Below, piece by piece: positions 15,231 to 22,510 of a stretch of DNA of 41,500 bases; position 1 is the first letter of the stretch; each line of letters opens with the position of its first letter. Under the pieces are notes generated by a model, which saw nothing but the letters and a program-made list of their open reading frames with translations, did not search any database and had not been told where the DNA came from. The stretch comes from Rhizobium nepotum 39/7 (GTDB lineage: Bacteria > Pseudomonadota > Alphaproteobacteria > Rhizobiales > Rhizobiaceae): positions 1 to 41,500 of the forward strand of contig NZ_JWJH01000026.1 of the NCBI RefSeq assembly GCF_000949865.1, read 5' to 3'. The position numbers and the translations under genes are program-made.

Positions 15231-15501
15231 AGACCCTTCACCTCTCCGTATAGCACCGGCAAGATGCAGGCGGGTTCGATGCCCGCTTGCATCTTCATCG
15301 TATTGGAGAGACCGGACGTGTTCGCCGGCATTGTGCCACCGGGCATGGCGGAATCGTGCGTTAGATGTCAGAAGCCCCGGGAGACCGCATATTTCCTGTG
15401 GTTTTTGCGTCTTTTCGGGCGGATGCGGAGATATCGCCCCTATCGTCGCCACATCTTCAACTTCATACCGGATGGTGTGAAACACGAGGAGCCGTTATAT
15501 T
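15231..15501. other. Leader region of the HU gene
   Basis: About 270 bases between element C and the plus-strand HU gene, with no supported gene of its own. It should contain the HU promoter. The last part is AT-richer (CATACCGGATGGTGTGAAAC then GAGGAGCCGTTATATT before the ATG). No operator was recognised. Confidence 0.45.
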
Positions 15502-15780
15502 ATGACCACGACCATTGAAATTGCGGACAAGATCGCATCCGAACAGAACCTGAGCAAAACGCAGGCCAAGGCGATTGTGGAGAGCGTCTTCCGGCAGATC
15601 ACCCAGGCGGCGCTGACCGGCGCAGAGACGTCCATTCCGAGCTTTGGCAAATTCAAGCTCAAGGAAACCCCGGAGCGCGAAGGCCGCAACCCGGCGACCG
15701 GCGCGACGATCAAGATCGCGGCTGCGAAGAAGCTGAGGTTTACGCCAGGCAAGGCCGTGAAGGACGCACTCAACGCCTGA
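15502..15780 (+). CDS. HU-family DNA-binding protein
   Basis: A 92-residue histone-like DNA-bending protein, full family length, beginning MTTTIEIADKIASEQNLSKT. It has the family core PSFGKFKLKETPEREGRNPA, where the usual GFG is SFG, and the C-terminal KLRFTPGKAVKDAL. The ATG follows GAGGAG. HU proteins organise DNA and help replication, recombination and relaxosomes. This one is a single plasmid-borne gene on the plus strand, converging on DUF736 with a shared hairpin between them. Confidence 0.95.
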   Translation: MTTTIEIADKIASEQNLSKTQAKAIVESVFRQITQAALTGAETSIPSFGKFKLKETPEREGRNPATGATIKIAAAKKLRFTPGKAVKDALNA

Positions 15781-15854
15781 GCTGTCCTTATGACAAAGGC
15801 AAAGCCGGATCCGTGCGCACTGCCCGGGGCCGGGTTTGTTGTTTTTGGGTGAAC

Positions 15855-15876
15855 GGCCCCGCCCTGCGGCGGGGCC
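15855..15876. terminator. Hairpin between convergent HU and DUF736 genes
   Basis: GGCCCCGCC-CTGC-GGCGGGGCC is a perfect 9-bp stem between the two convergent stop codons. On either strand it could end transcription, although the U-tract is poor, with ATTC on one side and GTTC on the other. Confidence 0.6.
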
Positions 15877-15891
15877 ATTCGGGGGATCCGG

Positions 15892-16206
15892 TCATGCGGC
15901 CTCGCGGTTCGGGCGGGACCAGACGAGGACGTAGTCGCCTTCCTTTTCGGCCGGCCACAGAGCGGCGTTGATCGGGGCGTTGAAACTCGGATCGTCGAGC
16001 TTGAGGGAGATGTAGGGCTCGCCGTTGGCCGAGACCGAGTTCCAGCCAGCTCCCACTTCGGCAGCGCCGGAGGTGACGCGGAAGTCCGGGGCGTCGCGGG
16101 ACACGCGCTCGATGGGATTGAGGCGTGCCTTCATTGCGACCGTAAGAGTGCGAACGTTGCCGACGATGGAGTTGCCGTTGGTGGAGAATTCGCCGATGAC
16201 TGCCAT
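15892..16206 (-). CDS. DUF736 protein
   Basis: A 104-residue protein beginning MAVIGEFSTNGNSIVGNVRT, with KARLNPIERVSRDAPDFRV, GAAEVGAGW, GEPYISLKLDDPSFNAPINA and YVLVWSRP, all diagnostic of DUF736. These small beta-rich proteins are almost constant companions of rhizobial and related plasmids. Their role is not established. The ATG at 16206 follows GAAAGGAACC. The upstream extension of the frame is not needed. Confidence 0.93.
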   Translation of the reverse strand: MAVIGEFSTNGNSIVGNVRTLTVAMKARLNPIERVSRDAPDFRVTSGAAEVGAGWNSVSANGEPYISLKLDDPSFNAPINAALWPAEKEGDYVLVWSRPNREAA

Positions 16207-16770
16207 GACTTGGTTCCTTTCGTGTGATCGGGCTGCGCCCATCGCTGCCTCGATGGCGGTGTAAGGACCGGGAGCGATCGGCACCGCACCCCTTCAGGGG
16301 CCGGAACGCAGTGGAGGGCGGCCGGACCGGGCTATTTTGCTTCGCGATGCAAAGCCCGGCCTGCCGGGCGGCGGAAAATAGTCAGGGCCGGCCGTTGCGG
16401 TCAGCCGGTCGAGCCGCAGGCGTCTTACGGTCACACCAGTCCCATCGAGGTCTGCGTGGGTGCAGCGGTGTCCAGGGCGGAGGAACCTGGCAGGGCGCTG
16501 GATCTTGGCGGTCCCCGCTTCGAACAGACGCTTTCGTTGGCACGGACTTTCGGGATCGGCCGCATGCTGGCGCTTCCGTCTGGTGACGCTTTTTACGGGG
16601 ACGTCGGATTTCCCGCCTCCTCTCGCTCTGGCGTTTGACGCGACTGGACCGACGTCACCGACACACTGTCCGCTCTCCCCATTCGTGTCCCGTGCCAGCG
16701 CCTGCGCCGGATTTCTGCTGGCAGCAGCTCGCCAAAGGGGGACAAACTGCCTTGTCCGTTTCACCTCTGG
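16207..16770. other. Structured intergenic region upstream of DUF736
   Basis: About 560 bases without a gene I can support. The part next to DUF736 is palindrome-rich, with CCCCTTCAGGGG near 16289-16300 and CCGGGCTATTTTGC pairing with GCAAAGCCCGG around 16327-16367. An open minus-strand frame runs through 16294-16764 but has no recognisable motif or good ribosome site. It may contain a decayed gene. Confidence 0.45.
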
Positions 16771-16965
16771 TCAGAACACGGGGGTGTAATGTCCGGCGGC
16801 AGGATAGCCGACTTCCGCCACGGAACGGGACACGTCCGACCGCTCGCACCGGGCTCCTGTCAGACGCGCGATCCGATAGGGGTGCCCGGCATAGACGGCA
16901 ACGGCTTTCCAGTAGACCGCCATTGGCGCCTTGTTCTGTCGCCAACTTCGTTTGGCCGCGCTCAC
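16771..16965 (-). CDS. Unrecognised 64-residue protein downstream of the ArdC unit
   Basis: A GTG start at 16965 overlaps the stop of the preceding, broken gene (GTGA), with GGGAGG about 10 bases upstream. The protein is basic (SAAKRSWRQNKAPMAVYWKA, then YAGHPYRIARLTGARCERSD and EVGYPAAGHYTPVF). It has no signal or membrane segment. The translational-coupling overlap suggests it belongs to the ardC operon. Family not recognised. Confidence 0.5.
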   Translation of the reverse strand: MSAAKRSWRQNKAPMAVYWKAVAVYAGHPYRIARLTGARCERSDVSRSVAEVGYPAAGHYTPVF

Positions 16966-17508
16966 GCGCAGCCCGCCTCCCCCTTCTGGCCGACAAGCCA
17001 GCAGCGCAGGTCGCGCCGCATGAAGCCGATGGATTCACTGATCTCCGTGATCCGAGCATCGCCGTCGACATAGCCCCTTTGCGAAACAGATCGACAAAGT
17101 GCCGCATGACGTCGAGATAGAGCTGCCCTTCGACGAGCGCGACATAGCAGAAAGCCGAATTTTCGAGGTTCGGTGAGCGATGCGATGTGCAGTCCGGGAT
17201 GTTCGCCGAAGGGCATGACGCGGGCATGAGAGGTCGGTCGCGGCCAGCGTGTTCCGAGATCGCCGCGCTGCATTGCGGTTGCCACTGCTGCCGTCATACG
17301 GCATCTTACCGCTCGATCGTCATGTCTGCGGCCTGGAAACCGAGATGGGCGGAGAGAAAGGCAACATGCGCCTTCTCCCTTTGAGGATCGACTGCACGGA
17401 GGCTCCGCCATAGCGGGCCATCGTAACGCTGGGCATGTATGTCAGGCCCCAGCGTTTCGTGACCGAGCAGCCGAGGATCAGCAACCGGGAGGGAGAATTC
17501 GCGTCCAC
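16962..17508 (-). pseudogene. Multiply frameshifted gene directly after ardC
   Basis: A coding-like sequence is spread over three frames. It starts at a GTG overlapping the ardC stop (DANSPSRLLILGCSVTKR), continues in another frame as HAQRYDGPLWRSLRAVDPQR and AHVAFLSAHLGFQAAD, then TAAVATAMQRGDLGTRWPRP, then FCYVALVEGQLYLDVMRHFV in a third frame. It returns as ARITEISESIGFMRRDLRCW to a stop overlapping the next GTG. The pieces line up in order with almost no gaps, so this was one gene of about 180 codons that needs at least four frame changes. Function is not recognised. Sequence errors are an alternative explanation. Confidence 0.6.
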
Positions 17509-18434
17509 TAGGCTGCCTCCCTGTGTTCAGCTGCCACCGGCTGCAAGCTGTGCAGATAATTGACAGCACGCTGCGCATGCGCAGCTGCCTGGAAGATCGC
17601 CCGCTTGTCGTTGGCGAGTAGACCTAACCAGGATGCAAGGTAGCTTGCATGATCAGGACGTGGCTCAAGTTCGGGTACGATCCCGAGGTCGGCGCACAAG
17701 AAGCAACTGCCGAGCTCGGCGATGAGCTCCTCGCGCGCACGTTCCGTTTTGTCCTTGGCATATCGGCTGAGGTCGCGTCCGACACGGGCCGGATGCGCCG
17801 TCCAATGGCAGCTCTCGTGACTGAGGGTTCCGACGTATGCCGCAGGATCCCTGAAGCTCTCGAACGGCGGCATCTGGATGATATCGCTGCCCGGAGAATA
17901 GAAGGCCTGATTACCGCCATGCCGGATGACCGCGCCGGTGTTGCGGAAGAACGCGTCGGCATGGTCCATGCGTTCGATCGGGCTCAGGACCGGTTCGGGT
18001 GCGCCATGATAGTGGTCAGGCAGGCCGTCGATTTGCGCCACGTTGAACACCGTGTACGATTTCAGAAACGGAATATCGCGCTCCACCTCGCCGCCATTGC
18101 CATCGGATTCCGATTTGGTGAAGCGGCTTGCATAGATGACCGTCGTTCCGGTCTCGCCCTTGCGAACAGCGCCGCTCAATTGCAAGGCCTGCTTGAACGT
18201 CATCCATGTCGGCGAGGCATAACCTCGTGCCATGCTCTCGGACCACAAAAGCAGCACGTTGAGGCCACTATAGGGTTCGCCATTATGGCGCAGCGGCCGG
18301 CTGATCCGTCCCGCCGTGTTTGCGGCCGACCACGGCTTCATCCATGGACGCACGCCTTCTTCCAGTTCAGCGACAATTTTCTCCGTGATCCGCGCATAGA
18401 GATCGGCGCGCTCGCCCTGCTCTTTTCGTTTCAT
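17508..18434 (-). CDS. ardC: ArdC-like antirestriction protein
   Basis: A 308-residue protein of the ArdC/DUF1738 family. The N-terminal ssDNA-binding part (about 1-130) has RADLYARITEKIVAELEEGV, RPWMKPW, RPLRHNGEPYSGLNVLLLW and ASPTWMTFKQALQLSGAVRK. The C-terminal zincin-like domain has HESCH at 206-210 and a downstream Glu in EELIAELGSCFL. ArdC proteins protect incoming plasmid DNA from restriction. The start is the ATG at 18434, nine bases after GGAGG. A TTG three codons upstream abuts the ribosome site and is not used. It is followed by a coupled, broken gene. Confidence 0.93.
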   Translation of the reverse strand: MKRKEQGERADLYARITEKIVAELEEGVRPWMKPWSAANTAGRISRPLRHNGEPYSGLNVLLLWSESMARGYASPTWMTFKQALQLSGAVRKGETGTTVIYASRFTKSESDGNGGEVERDIPFLKSYTVFNVAQIDGLPDHYHGAPEPVLSPIERMDHADAFFRNTGAVIRHGGNQAFYSPGSDIIQMPPFESFRDPAAYVGTLSHESCHWTAHPARVGRDLSRYAKDKTERAREELIAELGSCFLCADLGIVPELEPRPDHASYLASWLGLLANDKRAIFQAAAHAQRAVNYLHSLQPVAAEHREAA

Positions 18435-18619
18435 ATCCTTCAACCTCCGTTTTCGGAGGTCGCGACCATCGCGACCCCGTCACGGCGGTCCAAAAGCCGG
18501 GGAGATCAGGGATGAGCGCACGCGGAACGCGCCGCAACGGCGTGAAGGAGGGCGCAAGCCCTTGCGCGAAACCCTCACCCCGGCAGGACCGGGGGCGGGA
18601 CGGGTCGCGAAGAGATCGA

Positions 18620-19040
18620 TTACTGCGCCTCTTCCTCAGCGCGGGCGACGGACTTCACCAGCAAGACAACTTTCTGCCGCACGGCAGCCGAAGGGATCTG
18701 CATGAAGGCACGGTTGAGATTGAAACCTTCCGTCGAAGACAGGAACAGCGCGACCTCAGCGGTCTCGCGTGTGATATGGGGATTATCGTCGTCTTGCCGC
18801 TCACCGTGGTTTCCGTCGAAGAAATAGGACATTGGAACATCCAGCGCTGTCGCGATCTGGCTGAGGCGGCTGGCGCCAACGCGATTGGGTACCCTTCTCG
18901 TATTTCTGGACCTGCTGGAACGTTACGGCAAGCTTGCCCGCCAATGACTGCTGGGACATGCCTATAAGCTTGCGCTTCAGCTTGATACGGGCACCGACTT
19001 CGACGTCGATCGCATTCGGGACTTTCTTCTCTTCAGTCAA
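18620..19040 (-). pseudogene. XRE-family regulator with a one-base frameshift
   Basis: The first part (TTG start at 19040, good GGAGG upstream) reads EVGARIKLKRKLIGMSQQSL and TFQQVQKYEKGT, a clear helix-turn-helix of the Cro/CI (XRE) type. It then runs out of frame. The second part, opening MSYFFDGNHGERQDDDNPHI, reads on to the stop at 18620. Removing one base from the GGG run at 18887-18889 joins them through NRVGASRLSQIATALDVPMS, giving a normal protein of about 139 residues. Typical relatives regulate their own operon. It may be an inactivated regulator or a sequencing slip. Confidence 0.8.
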
Positions 19041-19155
19041 ATATTCCGCCTCCGTGCACCTGTGACGGTCGCAAAATGACGCCCCGGCTGCATCCGTTGC
19101 AAGTCCACATTCTCATATGCGCATGATCGAAGGGAATATTTCCCCGACTTAGAAA

Positions 19156-19605
19156 CTACTTGTCCGGGCTTGGACCGGTTGCAATCTCTTCGGTCGGCGC
19201 AAGCTCTGCCGACGCCTGTCTCTCCCGGCGGATTTCCTCGACGCGCAACTGCGCCGACAGGCGATCTGCCTCCTCGATCGGAGCGACCGGTGTACCTGTT
19301 GCATCATGACGCATGGCGTCCGGCTGGGCGCTCGCGAGCAAATAGTTCTTCGAGCGCGCATAAGCGGCGATCGCCCGACGCAGGTGCACTGCCGGCACAT
19401 CCGGTTGGAGGGAGGTGCGCAACGTTTCGAATATGCCGATCACGAACGGAAGGATGGGATCACCGTCTTTCACAGGAAGGACCGGCGCGGGCGCGGAAAG
19501 AAGTGCATTGATGGCGGCAGCCTTTCTCAGATCCGAGGCGTTGGCCGGCACGGGTCCCTGTGACTTCGACCAGGGTTTGGTTTTCGGGGCTGAGGTGTTC
19601 TCCAT
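19156..19605 (-). CDS. ProQ/FinO-family RNA-binding protein
   Basis: A 149-residue protein whose central region (about 20-115) matches the ProQ/FinO RNA-chaperone fold: DPILPFVIGIFETLRTSLQP, HLRRAIAAYARSKNYLLASA and DAMRHDATGTPVAPI. FinO-type proteins on plasmids stabilise antisense RNAs that control conjugation. This one could act on plasmid RNAs such as the structured leaders nearby, although that is inference. The ATG at 19605 has GAAAGGA upstream. The frame extends 10 codons further up without need. Confidence 0.85.
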   Translation of the reverse strand: MENTSAPKTKPWSKSQGPVPANASDLRKAAAINALLSAPAPVLPVKDGDPILPFVIGIFETLRTSLQPDVPAVHLRRAIAAYARSKNYLLASAQPDAMRHDATGTPVAPIEEADRLSAQLRVEEIRRERQASAELAPTEEIATGPSPDK

Positions 19606-19716
19606 GGATGTCCTTTCGCAATCGATCGCCTGCATATAAGCATGCAGAGCCGACGAGAACAGGACACCCCGTCTACGTGAAGGTTTGGCGGGGCCGGAGC
19701 CCCGCCGTGATGGATG

Positions 19717-20316
19717 TTACTCGAAGGCCGACAACTGCGCTGCGGCCGCCTTGCGATCGAGCGTCTGGCCGGGATTCTCGACCGGCCGGTCGAAGGGCTT
19801 CCAGGTTTCGCCGACCACCTGCTCATAGGCTGCGACAGCGCCGACGGCCGCCATTCTGAGCGCATGTGCCTGGATACCCATGTCGGCTGCGAATTCGCGC
19901 TTGCGTTGGGCGGCGCTGTCGTAGCCGACCGGACCATCGAGATCCTCGTCGCGGGCATCCGCAGCGCTCTTGGCGGTGGCGTCACGCGCCTCGGTGACGG
20001 CTCGGCTGTAGAACTGGCCGGCGCCGTGCGCCGATCCGACATAGGCACCGACGATACGCTGCAGATGGATCTGCATTGCCCGCTCGCCAAGCCCCTCGGA
20101 AAGAGCGGTGGCGGTCTCGACGATCAGGCGCTCGTGCATGTCACGGATGCCGTCGCTGTCGAGAATGGCGGTCCCGAAGCTCTCGGCGATCCGGAGCGCC
20201 TGGGTTTCGTCGGGGCATGTGAGGTGGACCATTTCGAGGGTGGCGCCTTTGCGCAGGGGCACGACGCGGGCGGATGGGCGGGTTGATTGGCGGGACTGGG
20301 TTGCGGGCTTTGCCAT
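19717..20316 (-). CDS. Unrecognised 199-residue protein
   Basis: A soluble, largely helical protein beginning MAKPATQSRQSTRPSARVVP, with a basic N-terminus, then DETQALRIAESFGTAILDSD and QIHLQRIVGAYVGSAHGAGQ, and a C-terminal WKPFDRPVENPGQTLDRKAA. The ATG at 20316 follows AAGGAAACC. A conserved family on rhizobial plasmids is likely, but I do not recognise it. The sequence upstream forms a very long imperfect inverted repeat. Confidence 0.7.
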   Translation of the reverse strand: MAKPATQSRQSTRPSARVVPLRKGATLEMVHLTCPDETQALRIAESFGTAILDSDGIRDMHERLIVETATALSEGLGERAMQIHLQRIVGAYVGSAHGAGQFYSRAVTEARDATAKSAADARDEDLDGPVGYDSAAQRKREFAADMGIQAHALRMAAVGAVAAYEQVVGETWKPFDRPVENPGQTLDRKAAAAQLSAFE

Positions 20317-20351
20317 GATTGGTTTCCTTTTTGCTTTGCCGAAGCGTCGGC

Positions 20352-20602
20352 CCCCTGGCCGTTCTGTCCTTCGGTGCGGTCGAAAGGAACCGGCGCAAAC
20401 CGGGCGGTTCAGGGTCCGGGCAGGCCAGATCGAGCGAAGCAGGCATGCGGTCAAGCAGGGCTGCCCAAGCCCTTGCGAAGCCCGCGTGCCTGCTTTGTCG
20501 AGAGCGGCATGACCGGCCGCCCCGCGGCGCAACAGCGGCCTTGAACCGAACGGGCGCCGGTTCAGACCGCCACGAAACCGAAGGACGGAACGGCCAGGGG
20601 GG
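20352..20602. repeat. 250-bp imperfect inverted repeat upstream of the 199-residue gene
   Basis: The two arms (20352-20450 and 20482-20602) pair in blocks. CCCCCTGGCCGTTCTGTCC plus TTCGGT pairs near 20602 down to 20575 with one mismatch. AACCGGCGC pairs with GCGCCGGTT, GGTTCA with TGAACC, and GAAGCAGGCATGCGG with CCGCGTGCCTGCTTT. The loop carries its own small stem (AGGGCT/AGCCCT). The region encodes nothing convincing. It could be a large leader RNA hairpin or a cruciform-forming site. Confidence 0.65.
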
Positions 20603-20694
20603 CAAACCACGGATGCCGAAGAGGAGAGGAAATCAGGCAATGCCTGCGCCAAGCCCAACCGACCCGCCCTCCCTTGCCGCGGCTTGCCCAGTCA

Positions 20695-21060
20695 TCACAA
20701 GCGCCGGACATCACCGCTGGCTTGCCGCTCCGTCTGAGCAGAGGCGCCGTGCAGAGGTGCACGGGCACGCAATGATGCGATTGCTGCCTCCTGCCGCGCG
20801 AGCTTTCGCGAAAGCGCATCGATCTCCGGCTGGCACTCGGCAGCGATGGCGGCAAGACCGGTACGATAGCGATTGAGGAACGCGTGCCGCTCAGGCGGTC
20901 TGCCACGGCGATACCCGGGTCTGCGCGCCCCAAGCGACGGTATCAGCGCGGTCATCTTGCGGATGATCTGACGCTCGATCATATCGATCTGATGCCGCGT
21001 CTGCCGGCAGGCATCTTCCATGCGCCGCAGTTCCACATGATGGTCGATCGAGGAGATCAT
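20695..21060 (-). CDS. Unrecognised 121-residue protein
   Basis: The ATG at 21060 overlaps the stop of the gene upstream (ATGA), so translation is probably coupled. The protein begins MISSIDHHVELRRMEDACRQ and is highly helical and basic, with a long region of likely coiled coil (EIDALSRKLARQEAAIASLR). No signal or membrane segment. It is the last gene of a three-gene unit (22411 to 20695). Family not recognised. Confidence 0.65.
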   Translation of the reverse strand: MISSIDHHVELRRMEDACRQTRHQIDMIERQIIRKMTALIPSLGARRPGYRRGRPPERHAFLNRYRTGLAAIAAECQPEIDALSRKLARQEAAIASLRARAPLHGASAQTERQASGDVRRL

Positions 21061-21941
21061 GCCACAGCCCTCCCGGTCCATGACGCGAAGCTCGATGGGC
21101 CTTCGTAAACCGCGTGCCGGGCCTCATCGATGACGAAGCCGAAGCAGTCCGCCTTATAGTCCGCCGACGGCACCAGAAAGCACCGCTCCTCGACGCCGTG
21201 ATCGCGCCTGCCACCACGCGTGGCGATGACCTCCGTCATGCCGGGGTGATGGTCCGAGCGAAGCGCGGAGGTCACGATCCAGTCGTTGGCATGTTGCTCG
21301 AAGGCCCGGCGATCTTTTTCCTTGGATTCGCCGTGAACGAGAACCAAGCCGAAAATCGCCTCCCACGCGTCGGGCTCCCAATCCTTAAGCGTCCGTGCCG
21401 CGCAACGCCACTCAAACCCGGTGAACAGGTCCGGAAAGGCGACCGCGACCGCCGCCCAGGCGGAATCCTCCTCGTACCAACCGTCCTGCGACCGCAACAT
21501 CGGATGGACTTGCGCATTTTGATTTCCGGAGAGCTTGAAGCCTCCATGTCCCGCCGTGGTGTGAGCAACCACACCTTCGGCATAGATGGTGGCGCGTTGC
21601 GAGGGACCCCAGGGAGTATTGCAGCGGATCCGCGCCGGTCTGCGTGCAAGGCGAGCCAGTTCGCGGCTATGCTCGACCTGTTCGAGCGTCCGTGCATGAA
21701 ATGCCGACTCATTCTCGATCCTTCCGTGATGAGAATAGAAGTCCTCCCGTGTGAGATCGGCAAGTGGTCGCGTGACGCGCCAGGCGGAGGCCAGAAAATA
21801 ATGACCGTCGCGCGCTGGCACCATGGCGAAGACAAGATCTCCGACGCGGGCAACCGGCATTCCGTCTGCACTTCTTCCAAATTCCACCCCTGAACTGTCA
21901 GGGATGGACGGATCGATCGCTTCAGGAGTGGGATCCTTCAT
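21057..21941 (-). CDS. Unrecognised 294-residue protein, possibly DUF7007-like
   Basis: A soluble protein beginning MKDPTPEAIDPSIPDSSGVE, with W/H-rich segments (YFLASAWRVTRPLADL, EEDSAWAAVAVAFPDLF, KDWEPDAWEAIFGLVLVHGE). The YEEDSAWAAVAVAFP and EPDAWE segments are the kind seen in long uncharacterised rhizobial plasmid proteins (I believe DUF7007, from memory). It overlaps both neighbours by ATGA, so it is the middle gene of a coupled operon. No catalytic motif is obvious. Confidence 0.75.
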   Translation of the reverse strand: MKDPTPEAIDPSIPDSSGVEFGRSADGMPVARVGDLVFAMVPARDGHYFLASAWRVTRPLADLTREDFYSHHGRIENESAFHARTLEQVEHSRELARLARRPARIRCNTPWGPSQRATIYAEGVVAHTTAGHGGFKLSGNQNAQVHPMLRSQDGWYEEDSAWAAVAVAFPDLFTGFEWRCAARTLKDWEPDAWEAIFGLVLVHGESKEKDRRAFEQHANDWIVTSALRSDHHPGMTEVIATRGGRRDHGVEERCFLVPSADYKADCFGFVIDEARHAVYEGPSSFASWTGRAVA

Positions 21942-22411
21942 GCTGCGGCCCTCCCTTCGACGACATCGGCGGCGATTTCGTCCGCTGTCACGTCCTCAAG
22001 AACAGCGGAGGGGTAACCGTGCCGCGACAGCCATTCCTCCGCGGCCTCGCGGTTCGCCGCCAGATGGACGAGTTCGGCATGATCGCCGGCTCGATCGAAC
22101 ACGCGGCAACTGCCTACGGCAGGACGTTCGACAAAGCTGAATGTCAGGCTGGTTTCCAGCGAGAAGGTTCGGTGGATGCGGATGGTGATGACACCGCCGC
22201 TGCCATAGTCGCCCTCATGCAACGTGAAGTTTGCCGGCAGGATTATGTTGTCGGCGGCGCGCTCGTCCTGTTTCCGGATCAGCCGGCCGAAGCTGTTGCT
22301 GGTCTTCCAGGCGGACAGCTTTTTGCGATGGCGTTCGGGTGGACGGGGCGCGCCGTCGGTCCATTTAAGGATGGAGCCGATCGGTGCCAGAAATGCGAGA
22401 TGTGCAGTCAT
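21938..22411 (-). CDS. Unrecognised 157-residue protein
   Basis: The first gene of the coupled unit 22411-20695. It begins MTAHLAFLAPIGSILKWTDG, with PPERHRKKLSAWKTSNSFGR and ADNIILPANFTLHEGDYGSG, and ends in an acidic helix (SAVLEDVTADEIAADVVEG). The start ATG at 22411 follows AGGGAG. No known motif. The stop overlaps the next gene's ATG. Its compact beta-rich middle suggests a small globular domain. Confidence 0.7.
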   Translation of the reverse strand: MTAHLAFLAPIGSILKWTDGAPRPPERHRKKLSAWKTSNSFGRLIRKQDERAADNIILPANFTLHEGDYGSGGVITIRIHRTFSLETSLTFSFVERPAVGSCRVFDRAGDHAELVHLAANREAAEEWLSRHGYPSAVLEDVTADEIAADVVEGRAAA

Positions 22412-22510
22412 GCGAATTCTCCCTGAATGTTGAGGGGGTGTTGGAAACGAAACCGCCGCCGATGGTGACCATCGGCGGCGGGACTTCATTCGGAGAGAAA
22501 AAGGAAGCGG

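Noticed and set aside
16294..16764. 156-codon minus-strand frame after the 64-residue gene
   Set aside because: No motif and no good ribosome site. Half of it overlaps the palindromic DUF736 leader. It was left as possible debris only.
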